Below, one piece after another: positions 42,962 to 50,772 of a stretch of 62,400 nucleotides of DNA. Every line of letters begins with the position of its first letter. Within the stretch, counting starts at the first letter, position 1. Source of the stretch: an uncultured Elusimicrobiales bacterium (GTDB lineage: Bacteria; Elusimicrobiota; Elusimicrobia; Elusimicrobiales; Elusimicrobiaceae); contig CALUXB010000006.1 in the NCBI GenBank assembly GCA_944324645.1, positions 1 through 62,400 on the forward strand, in the 5' to 3' direction. The notes beneath the pieces are model-generated. The model was not told the DNA's origin and made no database searches. It saw only the letters and a list, made by a program, of their open reading frames with translations. The translations under genes and the position numbers were made by a program.

Positions 42962-43573
42962 TTAGTCCATCGGTTTAACGCCTTTGGCTACCGCCAGCGG
43001 CGCGAATTTGAAGTTTAAAAAGCCCATTACCGTCAAGCAGTACGCAAAAGGTTTGGTAATGTTGATGTAATTGTGCCACATCTGAAATTCGCTGTGTTTT
43101 TCCACCCCGCGGATTTCCAGCTCGTGCTTTAAGGATTTATTGAGCCACATTTCGCAATGGCCTTTGGCAATTTCATCGTCAATAGGCGTGTCAAAATACT
43201 CCACATATTCCGCCGCCCAGCCGCCTACAAGATTGCCTTTTTTGTCTTTGCCCCAGCACACCCCCAAGCCGGTGGCAATGGCTTTGTGCTCGGTAATATT
43301 GGCGCCGTTGCCGGCCATAATCACTTCCAGCACCGCGCCGTGTTTAAACTGCTCGGCCACCGCGTCCACCGGCACGATATTTTGGTAGAGCTCTTTAGGC
43401 AGCACCGAAGTATAAGGCACCACATTGAAGTTTTCTATCTTGGCCTGCAAAAGCGCAGAGTCGTAGCAAAAGGTTTCAAACGGCTGTGGCGGAATACCGT
43501 CCTCTGCCTGTCCGGCACCGCCGGAAATAAACGCCAAGGTGGGATAGCGGGTCCCCAGTTGAATATCTTGCAT
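42962..43573 (-). CDS. aaxB: Pyruvoyl-dependent arginine decarboxylase (AaxB-like)
   Basis: 203 residues. [15 protein letters not shown] contains the self-cleavage site Thr55-Ser56; the Ser would become the pyruvoyl group of the alpha chain. [47 protein letters not shown] and [13 protein letters not shown] are further family blocks. The enzyme turns arginine into agmatine and CO2, consuming a cytoplasmic proton. It is unrelated in fold to the PLP decarboxylase at 37723. Its neighbours are an OprB-type porin upstream and an arginine-type antiporter downstream, the chlamydial aaxA-aaxB-aaxC order. AAGGAG precedes the ATG. Confidence 0.93.
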   Translation of the reverse strand: MQDIQLGTRYPTLAFISGGAGQAEDGIPPQPFETFCYDSALLQAKIENFNVVPYTSVLPKELYQNIVPVDAVAEQFKHGAVLEVIMAGNGANITEHKAIATGLGVCWGKDKKGNLVGGWAAEYVEYFDTPIDDEIAKGHCEMWLNKSLKHELEIRGVEKHSEFQMWHNYINITKPFAYCLTVMGFLNFKFAPLAVAKGVKPMD

Positions 43574-43600
43574 AGTTCTCTCCTTTTATGTCCAGTATGT

Positions 43601-44836
43601 TCACAGCATAATTGTCGTCCGCAGGCCGGCTACCGTAACTACATGATCGCCGCTGCCTAAAGCCGCCCGCGGATAAATTTGCACATCAGGCGTGATGGTC
43701 AGCATTTTGCCTATGCCCCACACCCATTGAAGCTCCAGCGCCGTTTCTCCGCTGCGCCATGAAGCAGGGTAACCCAAGGCCTCTCCGTCAGCGCGGTTAT
43801 ACACCGCACCCAATGTGATGACATCTAAGTCATTGCGCTCAAGCGGATTTAAATAAGAGAGCGCCAGCGCATAGGAATTTTTAATGGTGTTGATATTGCC
43901 GTCTGAACCATTGGCCCGGGCGGAAACGGCCCATTTTTTGCCAAAATTTTGGCTGGCGTTAAACGACCAGCCCCGCCCTATGCCCGGCTGATCCGCCACG
44001 GACGGCTGGTAATAATACAGAAAAGAATACTGCCCCGCACCCAAGCCTTGAATGATGGGGCTATAAGACACTGACCCAAACCACGTATAATCCCCGCCAA
44101 AAGCGTGATTTAACTGTATAGTCTGCCCGTCTATATTAGAGGCGTCCTGCCAGCCGGCGGCCAAGGTCCAGCTGCCCGGGGCGGCCTGCACATAACCGCC
44201 AAAGCTGGCTATCGGATAAACCGAGGTGCCGTTTTGGGACAGGGCATAGTTAAACAGCGCCGTCTGCTGATTGTCTAAATAGTTGGAGCCGTCAAAATTA
44301 TAGAGGGGGAACTGGCCTATGGTAAAAGAAAGCCAATCCATTTTCCCCGGCAGGGTATGGGTATAAGAAAGCTGGGAGAAAATCTCTTGGTTTGCCGTGT
44401 AGTCGTTTTGCGCCGACAATAAACCCAGGCGGTTTTGCAGGGTGGTGCCCTGTATGCCCCAATAGTGGATATACGTGTAGTTAAAATTAATCTGCCCGGA
44501 GCCAAAACGCGTGTCTGTAAATAAATCCCAGGTAACATAGGGATAGTAATAGCCTTGAATAGAAGTTTGCTTCCCGCTGGGTGCCCCGCGCTGCAGCAGG
44601 TAGCTGATATCGGCCCCTACCTGCAGGCCAAGGTGTTTAGTTACCTCTTCTTCCCAGCCCAAATACTCTTCTCCAAAAGACTGCAAGGAATCCTTATGCA
44701 GTAAATGCGCCCGCGCCAGCACGCGCTGATGTTTGGCGGTGTACTGGGTCAGGTTGATTTCTTCCTGCGCCCAAAGAGAACAAACACCGCTCAGAAAAAC
44801 CCCCAAGAAAACACCTACTGTTGTTTTTATATTCAT
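43601..44836 (-). CDS. aaxA: OprB-type porin (AaxA-like)
   Basis: About 411 residues from ATG 44836, chosen because GGGG lies 7-10 nt upstream and a good signal peptide begins there (VGVFLGVFLSGVCSLWAQ). The mature protein is rich in alternating aromatic beta strands. It has OprB-like stretches: YYYPYVTWDLFTDTRFG, INFNYTYIHYWG, WLSFTIGQFPLYNFDGSNY and FGGYVQAAPGSWTLAAGWQD. It ends in a hydrophobic beta strand. It probably lets arginine cross the outer membrane. It is the first gene of the operon. A long inverted repeat (44908-44979) lies in the upstream region. Confidence 0.85.
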   Translation of the reverse strand: MNIKTTVGVFLGVFLSGVCSLWAQEEINLTQYTAKHQRVLARAHLLHKDSLQSFGEEYLGWEEEVTKHLGLQVGADISYLLQRGAPSGKQTSIQGYYYPYVTWDLFTDTRFGSGQINFNYTYIHYWGIQGTTLQNRLGLLSAQNDYTANQEIFSQLSYTHTLPGKMDWLSFTIGQFPLYNFDGSNYLDNQQTALFNYALSQNGTSVYPIASFGGYVQAAPGSWTLAAGWQDASNIDGQTIQLNHAFGGDYTWFGSVSYSPIIQGLGAGQYSFLYYYQPSVADQPGIGRGWSFNASQNFGKKWAVSARANGSDGNINTIKNSYALALSYLNPLERNDLDVITLGAVYNRADGEALGYPASWRSGETALELQWVWGIGKMLTITPDVQIYPRAALGSGDHVVTVAGLRTTIML

Positions 44837-44907
44837 ATTTACCCCTTTACCCCCAAATAGTTTTATTGTATTTACGCTAATATTTGCCTGTGCATACAAA
44901 CAAGAGG

Positions 44908-44979
44908 GGAAAAAGGGTTATTTTGAATGGGAAAGCCACATCTCCGTCTAAAATAAAAGGGAAAATAACCCTTTTTTCC
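44908..44979 (-). promoter_or_regulatory. Long inverted repeat upstream of the aaxABC-like operon
   Basis: The arm at 44908-44924 (GGAAAAAGGGTTATTTT) is the reverse complement of 44962-44979, apart from one extra T. The arms are 37 nt apart. The element lies 72-143 nt upstream of the porin start, in the probable leader or promoter region. It could be a dimeric-repressor site, an mRNA stem, or a small MITE-like element. Confidence 0.5.
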
Positions 44980-45123
44980 GCTGGAAAAAATAATTCTTTA
45001 TTTCTAGCTTGCTGCAGCCGCAGCCCTTTTTATATAAAGGCAAACGCACATTAAAAAATAATTGCGCCGCAAAGCAAAAGTTTTTATAGAATATAGATAT
45101 CTTAAAGATAAAGAGGGAATATT

Positions 45124-45447
45124 ATGAAAAAACTGCTTACTCTTACCATTTTGGGTGCCCTGTGCTTGGGCGTTGTAGGATGTGCTTCCAGCGGTTCCAC
45201 CGCCACCTCTGCGGCAAATACGCCGATGACTTTGGACGAAGCACTGCAAAAATCCGCTGAAACACGCCAGAAACTGATGGACGCCAAAGAAGCGTATGAA
45301 AACGCCAAAGCCGCTGCTGAAGCCAGCCAGGAGAACAACTCCAGCTTCTCTACGGAAATGGCCAAACAGGCTGTGCAGAGCAAAATAGATGAATCTAAAC
45401 AGAAACTGCAAGACGAAGCTAACGCCTGGAAAGAAGTATTAAACTAA
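45124..45447 (+). CDS. Small coiled-coil lipoprotein
   Basis: 107 residues. The signal ends in the lipobox LGVVGC (Cys20). A Ser/Thr/Ala-rich linker is followed by one long charged helix (about 35-105, heptad-like Ala/Leu spacing). The size and layout recall murein-lipoprotein-like (Lpp-like) or other short helical lipoproteins, but there is no C-terminal Lys. It is probably anchored in the outer membrane. GAGGG precedes the ATG. It is monocistronic with a strong terminator. Confidence 0.8.
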   Translation: MKKLLTLTILGALCLGVVGCASSGSTATSAANTPMTLDEALQKSAETRQKLMDAKEAYENAKAAAEASQENNSSFSTEMAKQAVQSKIDESKQKLQDEANAWKEVLN

Positions 45448-45459
45448 GCTCGCTTTACC

Positions 45460-45494
45460 AAAAAATCCCCGTCTTTGCAGACGGGGATTTTTTT
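45460..45494 (+). terminator. Lipoprotein gene terminator
   Basis: AAAAATCCCCGTCT pairs with AGACGGGGATTTTT plus two T. Confidence 0.93.
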
Positions 45495-45685
45495 GCGTCA
45501 AACTGCATTCGCCACTGCTCATTTTCCTTTTCACTTCAACAAAATCTGGACCGCTATTGTGTGTTGAAAAATCTTGAGGGCTGCCAACATTTTTCCGCCG
45601 CGCCGCTACCGCAAAAAATACCGGGCTGTTTCTGCATAAAAGCCTTGGAGCGCCTGCCCGCAAAAAATATTTTCATTTTAGATAG

Positions 45686-45714
45686 CAAAACCCCCACTTT
45701 TATGCGGGGGTTTA
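45686..45714 (-). terminator. Terminator of the sigma operon
   Basis: CCCCC and GGGGG arms separated by 8-9 nt, T-rich on both sides. It lies 15 nt past the stop at 45729. The sequence 45495-45685 shows no gene. Confidence 0.75.
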
Positions 45715-45728
45715 TGGATTTCAATTTT

Positions 45729-46355
45729 TTACTCAGCCTCTTCTGGAGCCGGCGGCGGGGGAGGAAGTTCTCCGTCCGGGCCCATCATATGCGGGCCTTT
45801 CGGGCCGGCTTCGGGGCCTCTGTGCCCTCTGGGGCCCTCTTTTGGGCCTTTAGGCATATGCCCGTAGCTGCGCAGGGCTTCACCCAAGTCCCCCTCTTCG
45901 GCAATCACCTTATCGGTCATTTTTTCAATCCAGGCATTCTTGGCGGCGGGTTCTTGCTCTTTATTTAAAGCTTCTCTCATATCCGCCAAGCGTTTTTCAA
46001 ACACTTTGATTTGCTCGGAGCGCATTTCAATTTGCTCATCACGCACGGTGTTTAATATTTCACCGATTTCTTCGCGCACGGAAGCCTGTTTTTTGCTGCC
46101 TTCTTTGGCTTTCTTATATTCTTTGACCAGTTTTTCCAATTTTTCTTCATTGGCTTTAAACTGGGCCTTGCGGGCTTTGCGCTCGGCTTTGGCGGCGTCC
46201 ATTTTTGCTTTTTTGTCCGCCTTATCGCCCTTTCTAAGCATTTCGTGCCGAGGGGCCTTATCCTTTACGGGGCATTCATCGCCTTTGCATTTAGGGGCGG
46301 CAAAAGCAGCCGTGCTAAACACCAGCAATGTAGCCAATACAAATAACTTTTTCAT
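45729..46355 (-). CDS. Periplasmic charged helical protein, Spy/CpxP-like in layout
   Basis: 208 residues with a signal peptide (cleavage near AFAAP). Residues about 35-165 are an extremely Lys/Glu/Ala-rich helical region, possibly a long hairpin (for example KLEKLVKEYKKAKEGSKKQ, VFEKRLADMREALNKEQEP). The C-terminal 40 residues are Gly/Pro/His-rich with a Pro run. The plan (secreted, helical, third gene behind an ECF sigma and a zinc-finger anti-sigma) resembles Spy/CpxP or metal-resistance periplasmic proteins. No specific motif confirms this. It starts 18 nt after the anti-sigma gene. Confidence 0.65.
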   Translation of the reverse strand: MKKLFVLATLLVFSTAAFAAPKCKGDECPVKDKAPRHEMLRKGDKADKKAKMDAAKAERKARKAQFKANEEKLEKLVKEYKKAKEGSKKQASVREEIGEILNTVRDEQIEMRSEQIKVFEKRLADMREALNKEQEPAAKNAWIEKMTDKVIAEEGDLGEALRSYGHMPKGPKEGPRGHRGPEAGPKGPHMMGPDGELPPPPPAPEEAE

Positions 46356-46372
46356 ACATCCTCCCTTTTCTT

Positions 46373-46780
46373 TTAGAATCTTTCTTCAAAGGCCTCAAAA
46401 TCCGCCACAAAACTGTTGTATTCTTCATCAGCTTCGGCAGAAATATAGGCCATCAATTCTTGCCCGTCATCTTGAAAACGGCTCATATAAGGCCCGGTCA
46501 AAAAGAAAAACACGCCCGCGCCTAATACCAAAGCAGTGGCCAGCGCCGGTTTGATTACCCGCCGCCACCAGCTTTTGCCCGCCGAAGCGCCAGCCAAAAC
46601 GCCTTCTACCAGCGTTTGCGGAGCGGCGGGGGGAACCAACGCCTGCTGCGTCTGTTGCAAAAAGTCCATCTCCCGCCGGCAATGCGGGCACTGGGCCAAA
46701 TGTTCTTTGAACGCGGCGGCCTGCTGCGGTTCCAATTCACCGTAGAAATACAGCGTCAGGTTTTCACATTCGTTTTTCAT
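46373..46780 (-). CDS. Anti-sigma factor with zf-HC2 domain and one membrane helix
   Basis: 135 residues. An N-terminal zinc anti-sigma domain (LYFYGELEPQQAAAFKEHLAQCPHCRREM, H-x3-C-x2-C) is followed by a linker, one membrane helix (about 75-95, ALATALVLGAGVFFFLTG) and a short acidic periplasmic tail. It should hold the sigma factor encoded just upstream at the inner membrane. Its ATG is 2 nt after the sigma stop codon, implying coupled, stoichiometric synthesis. Confidence 0.9.
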   Translation of the reverse strand: MKNECENLTLYFYGELEPQQAAAFKEHLAQCPHCRREMDFLQQTQQALVPPAAPQTLVEGVLAGASAGKSWWRRVIKPALATALVLGAGVFFFLTGPYMSRFQDDGQELMAYISAEADEEYNSFVADFEAFEERF

Positions 46781-46782
46781 AA

Positions 46783-47343
46783 TTAAGCCTCGTTCTGTAA
46801 CATTTTTTGCATTTTGCGTATGCCGCGGTGGTGGTCGGCCAGTACCGTACCGAGGGGGCGGTTTAAAAGCTCAGACGCTTCTTTAAACGTCATATATTGC
46901 TTGAGGTAAATCGCTTCCCGTTGGGCCGGCGGCAGACGCAAAGACGCATTGCGTATGCGCTGGGCCAGCTCGGCTCTTTCCAATCCTTCCAGCGGCTGTG
47001 GGTCATTGCCGGGCAGTTCGTCGTGCCAATAGGAGTTGCCTTCTTCATCGGTGTCGTCTAATGAAACCAGTTTGTCTTGGTCGCGGAAATAATTTAAAAT
47101 CCGGTTCCGCGCCGCCGTAAAAAGATAGCTCTTGAGCTTTCCTTCCGGGCGGTAGTCTTGGATACGGCGGTAAAAATTCAAAAATACTTCTTGAAAAATA
47201 TCGCCGGCGGCACCTTCGTCGCGCACCATAACCATAATATATTGATACAACATATTCTTGTACCGATATACTAATTCGTTGAAACAACGCTCGTCTCCTT
47301 TTTGGAAACCGACTACCAATTCATCATCACTTTGCCCGTTCAT
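46783..47343 (-). CDS. ECF-type RNA polymerase sigma factor
   Basis: About 186 residues from ATG 47343, with GGTGGAG upstream; a longer frame to 47421 lacks such a site. Region 2 is present (CFNELVYRYKNMLYQYIMVMV, DIFQEVFLNFYRRIQDYRPEGKLKSYLFTAARNRILNYFRD), as is region 4 (LRLPPAQREAIYLKQYMTFKEASELLNRPLGTVLADHHRGIRKMQKML). With the anti-sigma factor downstream it forms a membrane-signal sigma module. The signal is unknown. It may respond to an envelope condition, as the third gene encodes a periplasmic protein. Confidence 0.92.
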   Translation of the reverse strand: MNGQSDDELVVGFQKGDERCFNELVYRYKNMLYQYIMVMVRDEGAAGDIFQEVFLNFYRRIQDYRPEGKLKSYLFTAARNRILNYFRDQDKLVSLDDTDEEGNSYWHDELPGNDPQPLEGLERAELAQRIRNASLRLPPAQREAIYLKQYMTFKEASELLNRPLGTVLADHHRGIRKMQKMLQNEA

Positions 47344-47567
47344 CTCGTCTCCACCTTTATCTAAACCCAAAAGCGGCTGTTTTATTGCACTTTTTATTTT
47401 TTTCTGAAAATTACGGCTCAACGCTTCTTTTTACTGTAGCAAAATTAGAGCCGCCAACGAAAAAAGAAAAGGACTAATTATCGGTTTATTCTAAAGATGA
47501 TGCGGCTGTGGCTGTTCCTTGTTTAAACCGGCTATCCTGCCCGCTCACGCAGGGCCGGTTTGATAAC

Positions 47568-47595
47568 AAAAAGCCCGGTGTTAAGCCGGGCTTTT
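47568..47595 (-). terminator. Terminator of the TolC-MacA-MacB operon
   Basis: AAAAGCCCGG pairs with CCGGGCTTTT; the T-run is on the minus strand. Confidence 0.88.
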
Positions 47596-47613
47596 GTAGA
47601 ACAAGAAAGCAGC

Positions 47614-48843
47614 TTATTCGTAACGCAAAGCGTCAATAGGCGTAAGCTTGGAGGCTTTATAGGCCGGATAATAGCCAAAGAAAATGCCCGTCGCCGCGGA
47701 AAAGCCAAACGCAATAAAAATGGAAGGAATACTAAGCTGCGCCGGAATACTGGTGCTGTTGGCCGCCACCACCAGCGTAGCCCCTATCCCTATCAGCACG
47801 CCGATAAGTCCGCCAATGCAGGAAAGCGTCACCGCCTCTGCCAAAAACTGCAGGCGGATATCTGCACTGGTGGCACCAATAGCCATACGGATGCCGATTT
47901 CGCGCGTGCGCTCCGTTACAGACACCAGCATAATGTTCATTACGCCAATGCCGCCCACCAGCAAAGACACCGCGCCAATTACGCCCAGCAAAATACCCAT
48001 CGTTTTGCTGGCGGCTTTGGCCTCTTCCACAAAAGAGGCAAAGTCGTCCAGCTGAAAATCATCTTCTGCCAACGGATGTATTTTGTGCGTATTGCGCACG
48101 GTGTTGGCTATTTCTTCTTTTGTTTCTTCTATGGTGTTGAAATCCTTTACGCGGATAATGACGCGGTCCAAAGCCCGGCGGTCGCTTTTGTTCCAGCCGG
48201 TGTTCATTTTTACTTTGCCGGTGGTATATGGAATGAGAGTTCCCTCGTCCATATCAAAGCCCATACCGCCCTGTCCGTTCTTTTTCATCACGCCAATTAC
48301 CTGAAAGGGGATGTTGTCAAAAATAACCGTTTTGCCTACGGCGTCCACATCGTTAAAAATAGTTTGCGCCGCCGTAGCGCCCAGCACAGCCACCTGGGCG
48401 TAGTCGTCCACTTCCCGCTCGGTAAATTCGCGGCCTTTTTCAATTTCCCAGTCATAGGTTTTAAAAATATCCGTGTCCGTCGCCAGCACGTCTATAGAAG
48501 TGGAAGTATAGCCGTATTTAACATCAAAGCCGGAGCTGATATACGGCGCGGCCGCTTCCACACCGGGCAAACGGCGTATGGCGCGCACGTCGTCCATCGT
48601 CACGTCTTTGGGGGAAGAAATGCTCTCGTCTAAATCCCACGGCTGGCGCAAATACAAAATGTTGGTGCCAAAGCGCGAAAACCGCTCCGACATACTTTGC
48701 TGCGTGCCGGTGCCCACCGCCAACATCGTAATCACCGCCGCCACGCCGATTACAATACCCAGGCTAGTCAGCGCAGAACGCATTTTATTGGCAAAAATGG
48801 CTTTGACGGAAATACGGAAAACGGAAAGAAGCGTATCTATCAT
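47614..48843 (-). CDS. MacB-type ABC transporter permease
   Basis: 409 residues: one N-terminal membrane helix (about 20-45), a large periplasmic MacB_PCD domain (about 46-280) and three C-terminal FtsX helices. MRSALTSLGIVIGVAAVITMLAVGTG at the start and GIGVMNIMLVSVTERTREIGIRMAIGA near residue 290 are typical MacB signatures. The ATPase is a separate upstream gene, overlapping by 4 nt. With MacA-like and TolC-like partners in the operon it forms a tripartite exporter that drives periplasmic substrates outward. The substrate is unknown. Confidence 0.93.
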   Translation of the reverse strand: MIDTLLSVFRISVKAIFANKMRSALTSLGIVIGVAAVITMLAVGTGTQQSMSERFSRFGTNILYLRQPWDLDESISSPKDVTMDDVRAIRRLPGVEAAAPYISSGFDVKYGYTSTSIDVLATDTDIFKTYDWEIEKGREFTEREVDDYAQVAVLGATAAQTIFNDVDAVGKTVIFDNIPFQVIGVMKKNGQGGMGFDMDEGTLIPYTTGKVKMNTGWNKSDRRALDRVIIRVKDFNTIEETKEEIANTVRNTHKIHPLAEDDFQLDDFASFVEEAKAASKTMGILLGVIGAVSLLVGGIGVMNIMLVSVTERTREIGIRMAIGATSADIRLQFLAEAVTLSCIGGLIGVLIGIGATLVVAANSTSIPAQLSIPSIFIAFGFSAATGIFFGYYPAYKASKLTPIDALRYE

Positions 48844-49526
48844 TTTTTCACCTCATCGCTTACTTTTTGCCCGTCGCGGAAAGTAATCAAACGGCCCGCA
48901 TACTGCGCGATGTCGGGCTCGTGCGTAATCAAAATAATGGTTTTGCCCATTTCTTTATTTAAGCGGGTAAAAAGGTCCATCACTTCTATACTCATTTTGG
49001 TGTCCAGGTTCCCGGTCGGCTCGTCGGCAAAGATAATGGGCGCATCACACACCAAGCTGCGTGCAATGGCTACGCGCTGCTGCTGACCGCCGGAAAGCTG
49101 ATTGGGCATATGGAAAGCCCGCTGCTCCAAACCGACGGCTTTGAGCGCTTCCAACGCTTTTTCGCGCCGCAAATGAGACGGGGTATGATTATAGACCATC
49201 GGCAGTTCCACATTCTCCACGGCGGTGGTGCGGCTGATGAGGTTAAAACCCTGAAATACAAAGCCGATTTTGCGGTTGCGCACGCCGGCCAGTTTGGACA
49301 AATCCGTCGCGGTTACATCTATGCCGTCTAAAATATATTTGCCCTGGGTCGGCTTATCCAAACAGCCTAAAATATTCATAAATGTGGATTTGCCGCTGCC
49401 GGAAGGGCCCATTACCGCCACGAACTCGCCGCGCTCTATGGAAATGCTGACCCCCTGCAGGGCGTGCACTTCCACATCGCCTACGACGTATGTTTTATAT
49501 AAATTCGTGGTTTCAATCAGGCTCAT
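48840..49526 (-). CDS. ABC transporter ATP-binding protein, MacB/LolD type
   Basis: 228 residues, a complete nucleotide-binding domain: Walker A GPSGSGKS, Q-loop VFQGFNLI, signature LSGGQQQRVAIARSL, Walker B PIIFADEPTGNLD and switch His in ILITHEPDIA. It powers the FtsX/MacB permease encoded next (4-nt overlap) and follows the membrane-fusion gene directly. Confidence 0.95.
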   Translation of the reverse strand: MSLIETTNLYKTYVVGDVEVHALQGVSISIERGEFVAVMGPSGSGKSTFMNILGCLDKPTQGKYILDGIDVTATDLSKLAGVRNRKIGFVFQGFNLISRTTAVENVELPMVYNHTPSHLRREKALEALKAVGLEQRAFHMPNQLSGGQQQRVAIARSLVCDAPIIFADEPTGNLDTKMSIEVMDLFTRLNKEMGKTIILITHEPDIAQYAGRLITFRDGQKVSDEVKK

Positions 49527-50771
49527 TTATCTTCTCCGTCCCGGGCGCGGACGATTGTTGGCGGCAGGCATAGCTGCCCCCGTTTTATTTTCAGACACAA
49601 TGACCCTCTGACCTTCCTGCAAATCGCCGTCTGTAATCTCGGTGCGTTTTTCAGAAATAATGCCAATGCTTACCGGTATGCGGCGGGGCTGCATAGTGGC
49701 CGAATCCAACACCCACACACCGGTGGTATCAAATTTTTCCATATTGGTGCTGGGGGAGAAACGCAACGCCTCATTAGGCACCAAGAGCACGCCTTGTCTG
49801 TCGGTGGTTTTAATGGTAATAGTCGCGGTCATACCGGGCATAAATTTGCCGTCTGCGTTGTCCACGTCAATCACTACGGTATAGGTAGTGGAAGAAGACG
49901 AAGACGTGCCGGAAGAGGAACTGGACGAAGAGGTATAATTGGTACGCACCTGGCGCACCGTGCCGGAGAATTTTTCATCGGGGTAGCCATCTAAGGTAAA
50001 TTCGGCGGTTTGGCCCTCTTTAATTTTTACCACGTCAGCTTCAGACACTTTGGCTTCTATCTGCATTTTGGTTAAATCTTCCGCCAGCGTGAACATTTCC
50101 GGTGTGGAATAGCCGGCCGTCAAGGACTGGCCCTCGCTTACTTTTTTGGTCAGCACCACCCCGTCCACCGGCGAAACGATGCGCGTATTGTCCAAGTCTT
50201 TTTTGGCGCTGTCCAAGCTGGCCTGCGCCTGAATCACGCGCGATTCGGCAGAGTTTAAAGAACTTTTGGCATTCACAAATTCCAGCTCATACTGTTCCAA
50301 ATCCGTCTTGGCTACATATTCTTTGTCATACAAAGACTGATAGCGCTTGAGGTTGATTTGCGCCAGGTTATAGGTCATCTTGGCAGATTCCAGCTCTTCT
50401 TTGGCAGAGGAAAGGCTGGCTACGGCCTGGTCATAGTTGGCTTGGATTTGGGTGGGGTCAATCAGGGCCATCAAATCACCTTTTTTGACCTGTGTATTGT
50501 AATCTACATAAATAGCCAAAATTTCGCCGGACACCAAGGCGCCCACTTCGGTGGTGTTCACCGGGGCTATCGGGCCGGAGGCTTCCACAATATCCTCTAT
50601 ATTGCCTTTTTTGACCTCAGCCGTGCGGTACAGCGGCGCCGGGGGAGCCTGAAAGAAAAACTTCCACACAAAAAACCCCGCCGCGCACACCGCCAGCAAA
50701 AGGAGGAGTTTGATCCATTTGGAGCGGTTTTTAAACCAATTCCACATACCGGAAAAAATATTTATTTTCAT
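49527..50771 (-). CDS. MacA-like membrane fusion protein
   Basis: About 414 residues from ATG 50771, 1 nt past the stop of the TolC-like gene. One N-terminal membrane anchor (LLLLLAVCAAGFFVWKF) is followed by a lipoyl/hairpin region (GEILAIYVDYNTQVKKGDLMALID, coiled-coil hairpin about 110-200, RIVSPVDGVVLTKKVSEGQSL), a beta barrel and a membrane-proximal domain. A Ser/Thr-rich loop (SSSSSSSGTSSSSST) interrupts the barrel near residue 315. It bridges the MacB pump to the outer-membrane channel in the periplasm. Confidence 0.92.
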   Translation of the reverse strand: MKINIFSGMWNWFKNRSKWIKLLLLLAVCAAGFFVWKFFFQAPPAPLYRTAEVKKGNIEDIVEASGPIAPVNTTEVGALVSGEILAIYVDYNTQVKKGDLMALIDPTQIQANYDQAVASLSSAKEELESAKMTYNLAQINLKRYQSLYDKEYVAKTDLEQYELEFVNAKSSLNSAESRVIQAQASLDSAKKDLDNTRIVSPVDGVVLTKKVSEGQSLTAGYSTPEMFTLAEDLTKMQIEAKVSEADVVKIKEGQTAEFTLDGYPDEKFSGTVRQVRTNYTSSSSSSSGTSSSSSTTYTVVIDVDNADGKFMPGMTATITIKTTDRQGVLLVPNEALRFSPSTNMEKFDTTGVWVLDSATMQPRRIPVSIGIISEKRTEITDGDLQEGQRVIVSENKTGAAMPAANNRPRPGRRR

Positions 50772-50772
50772 A

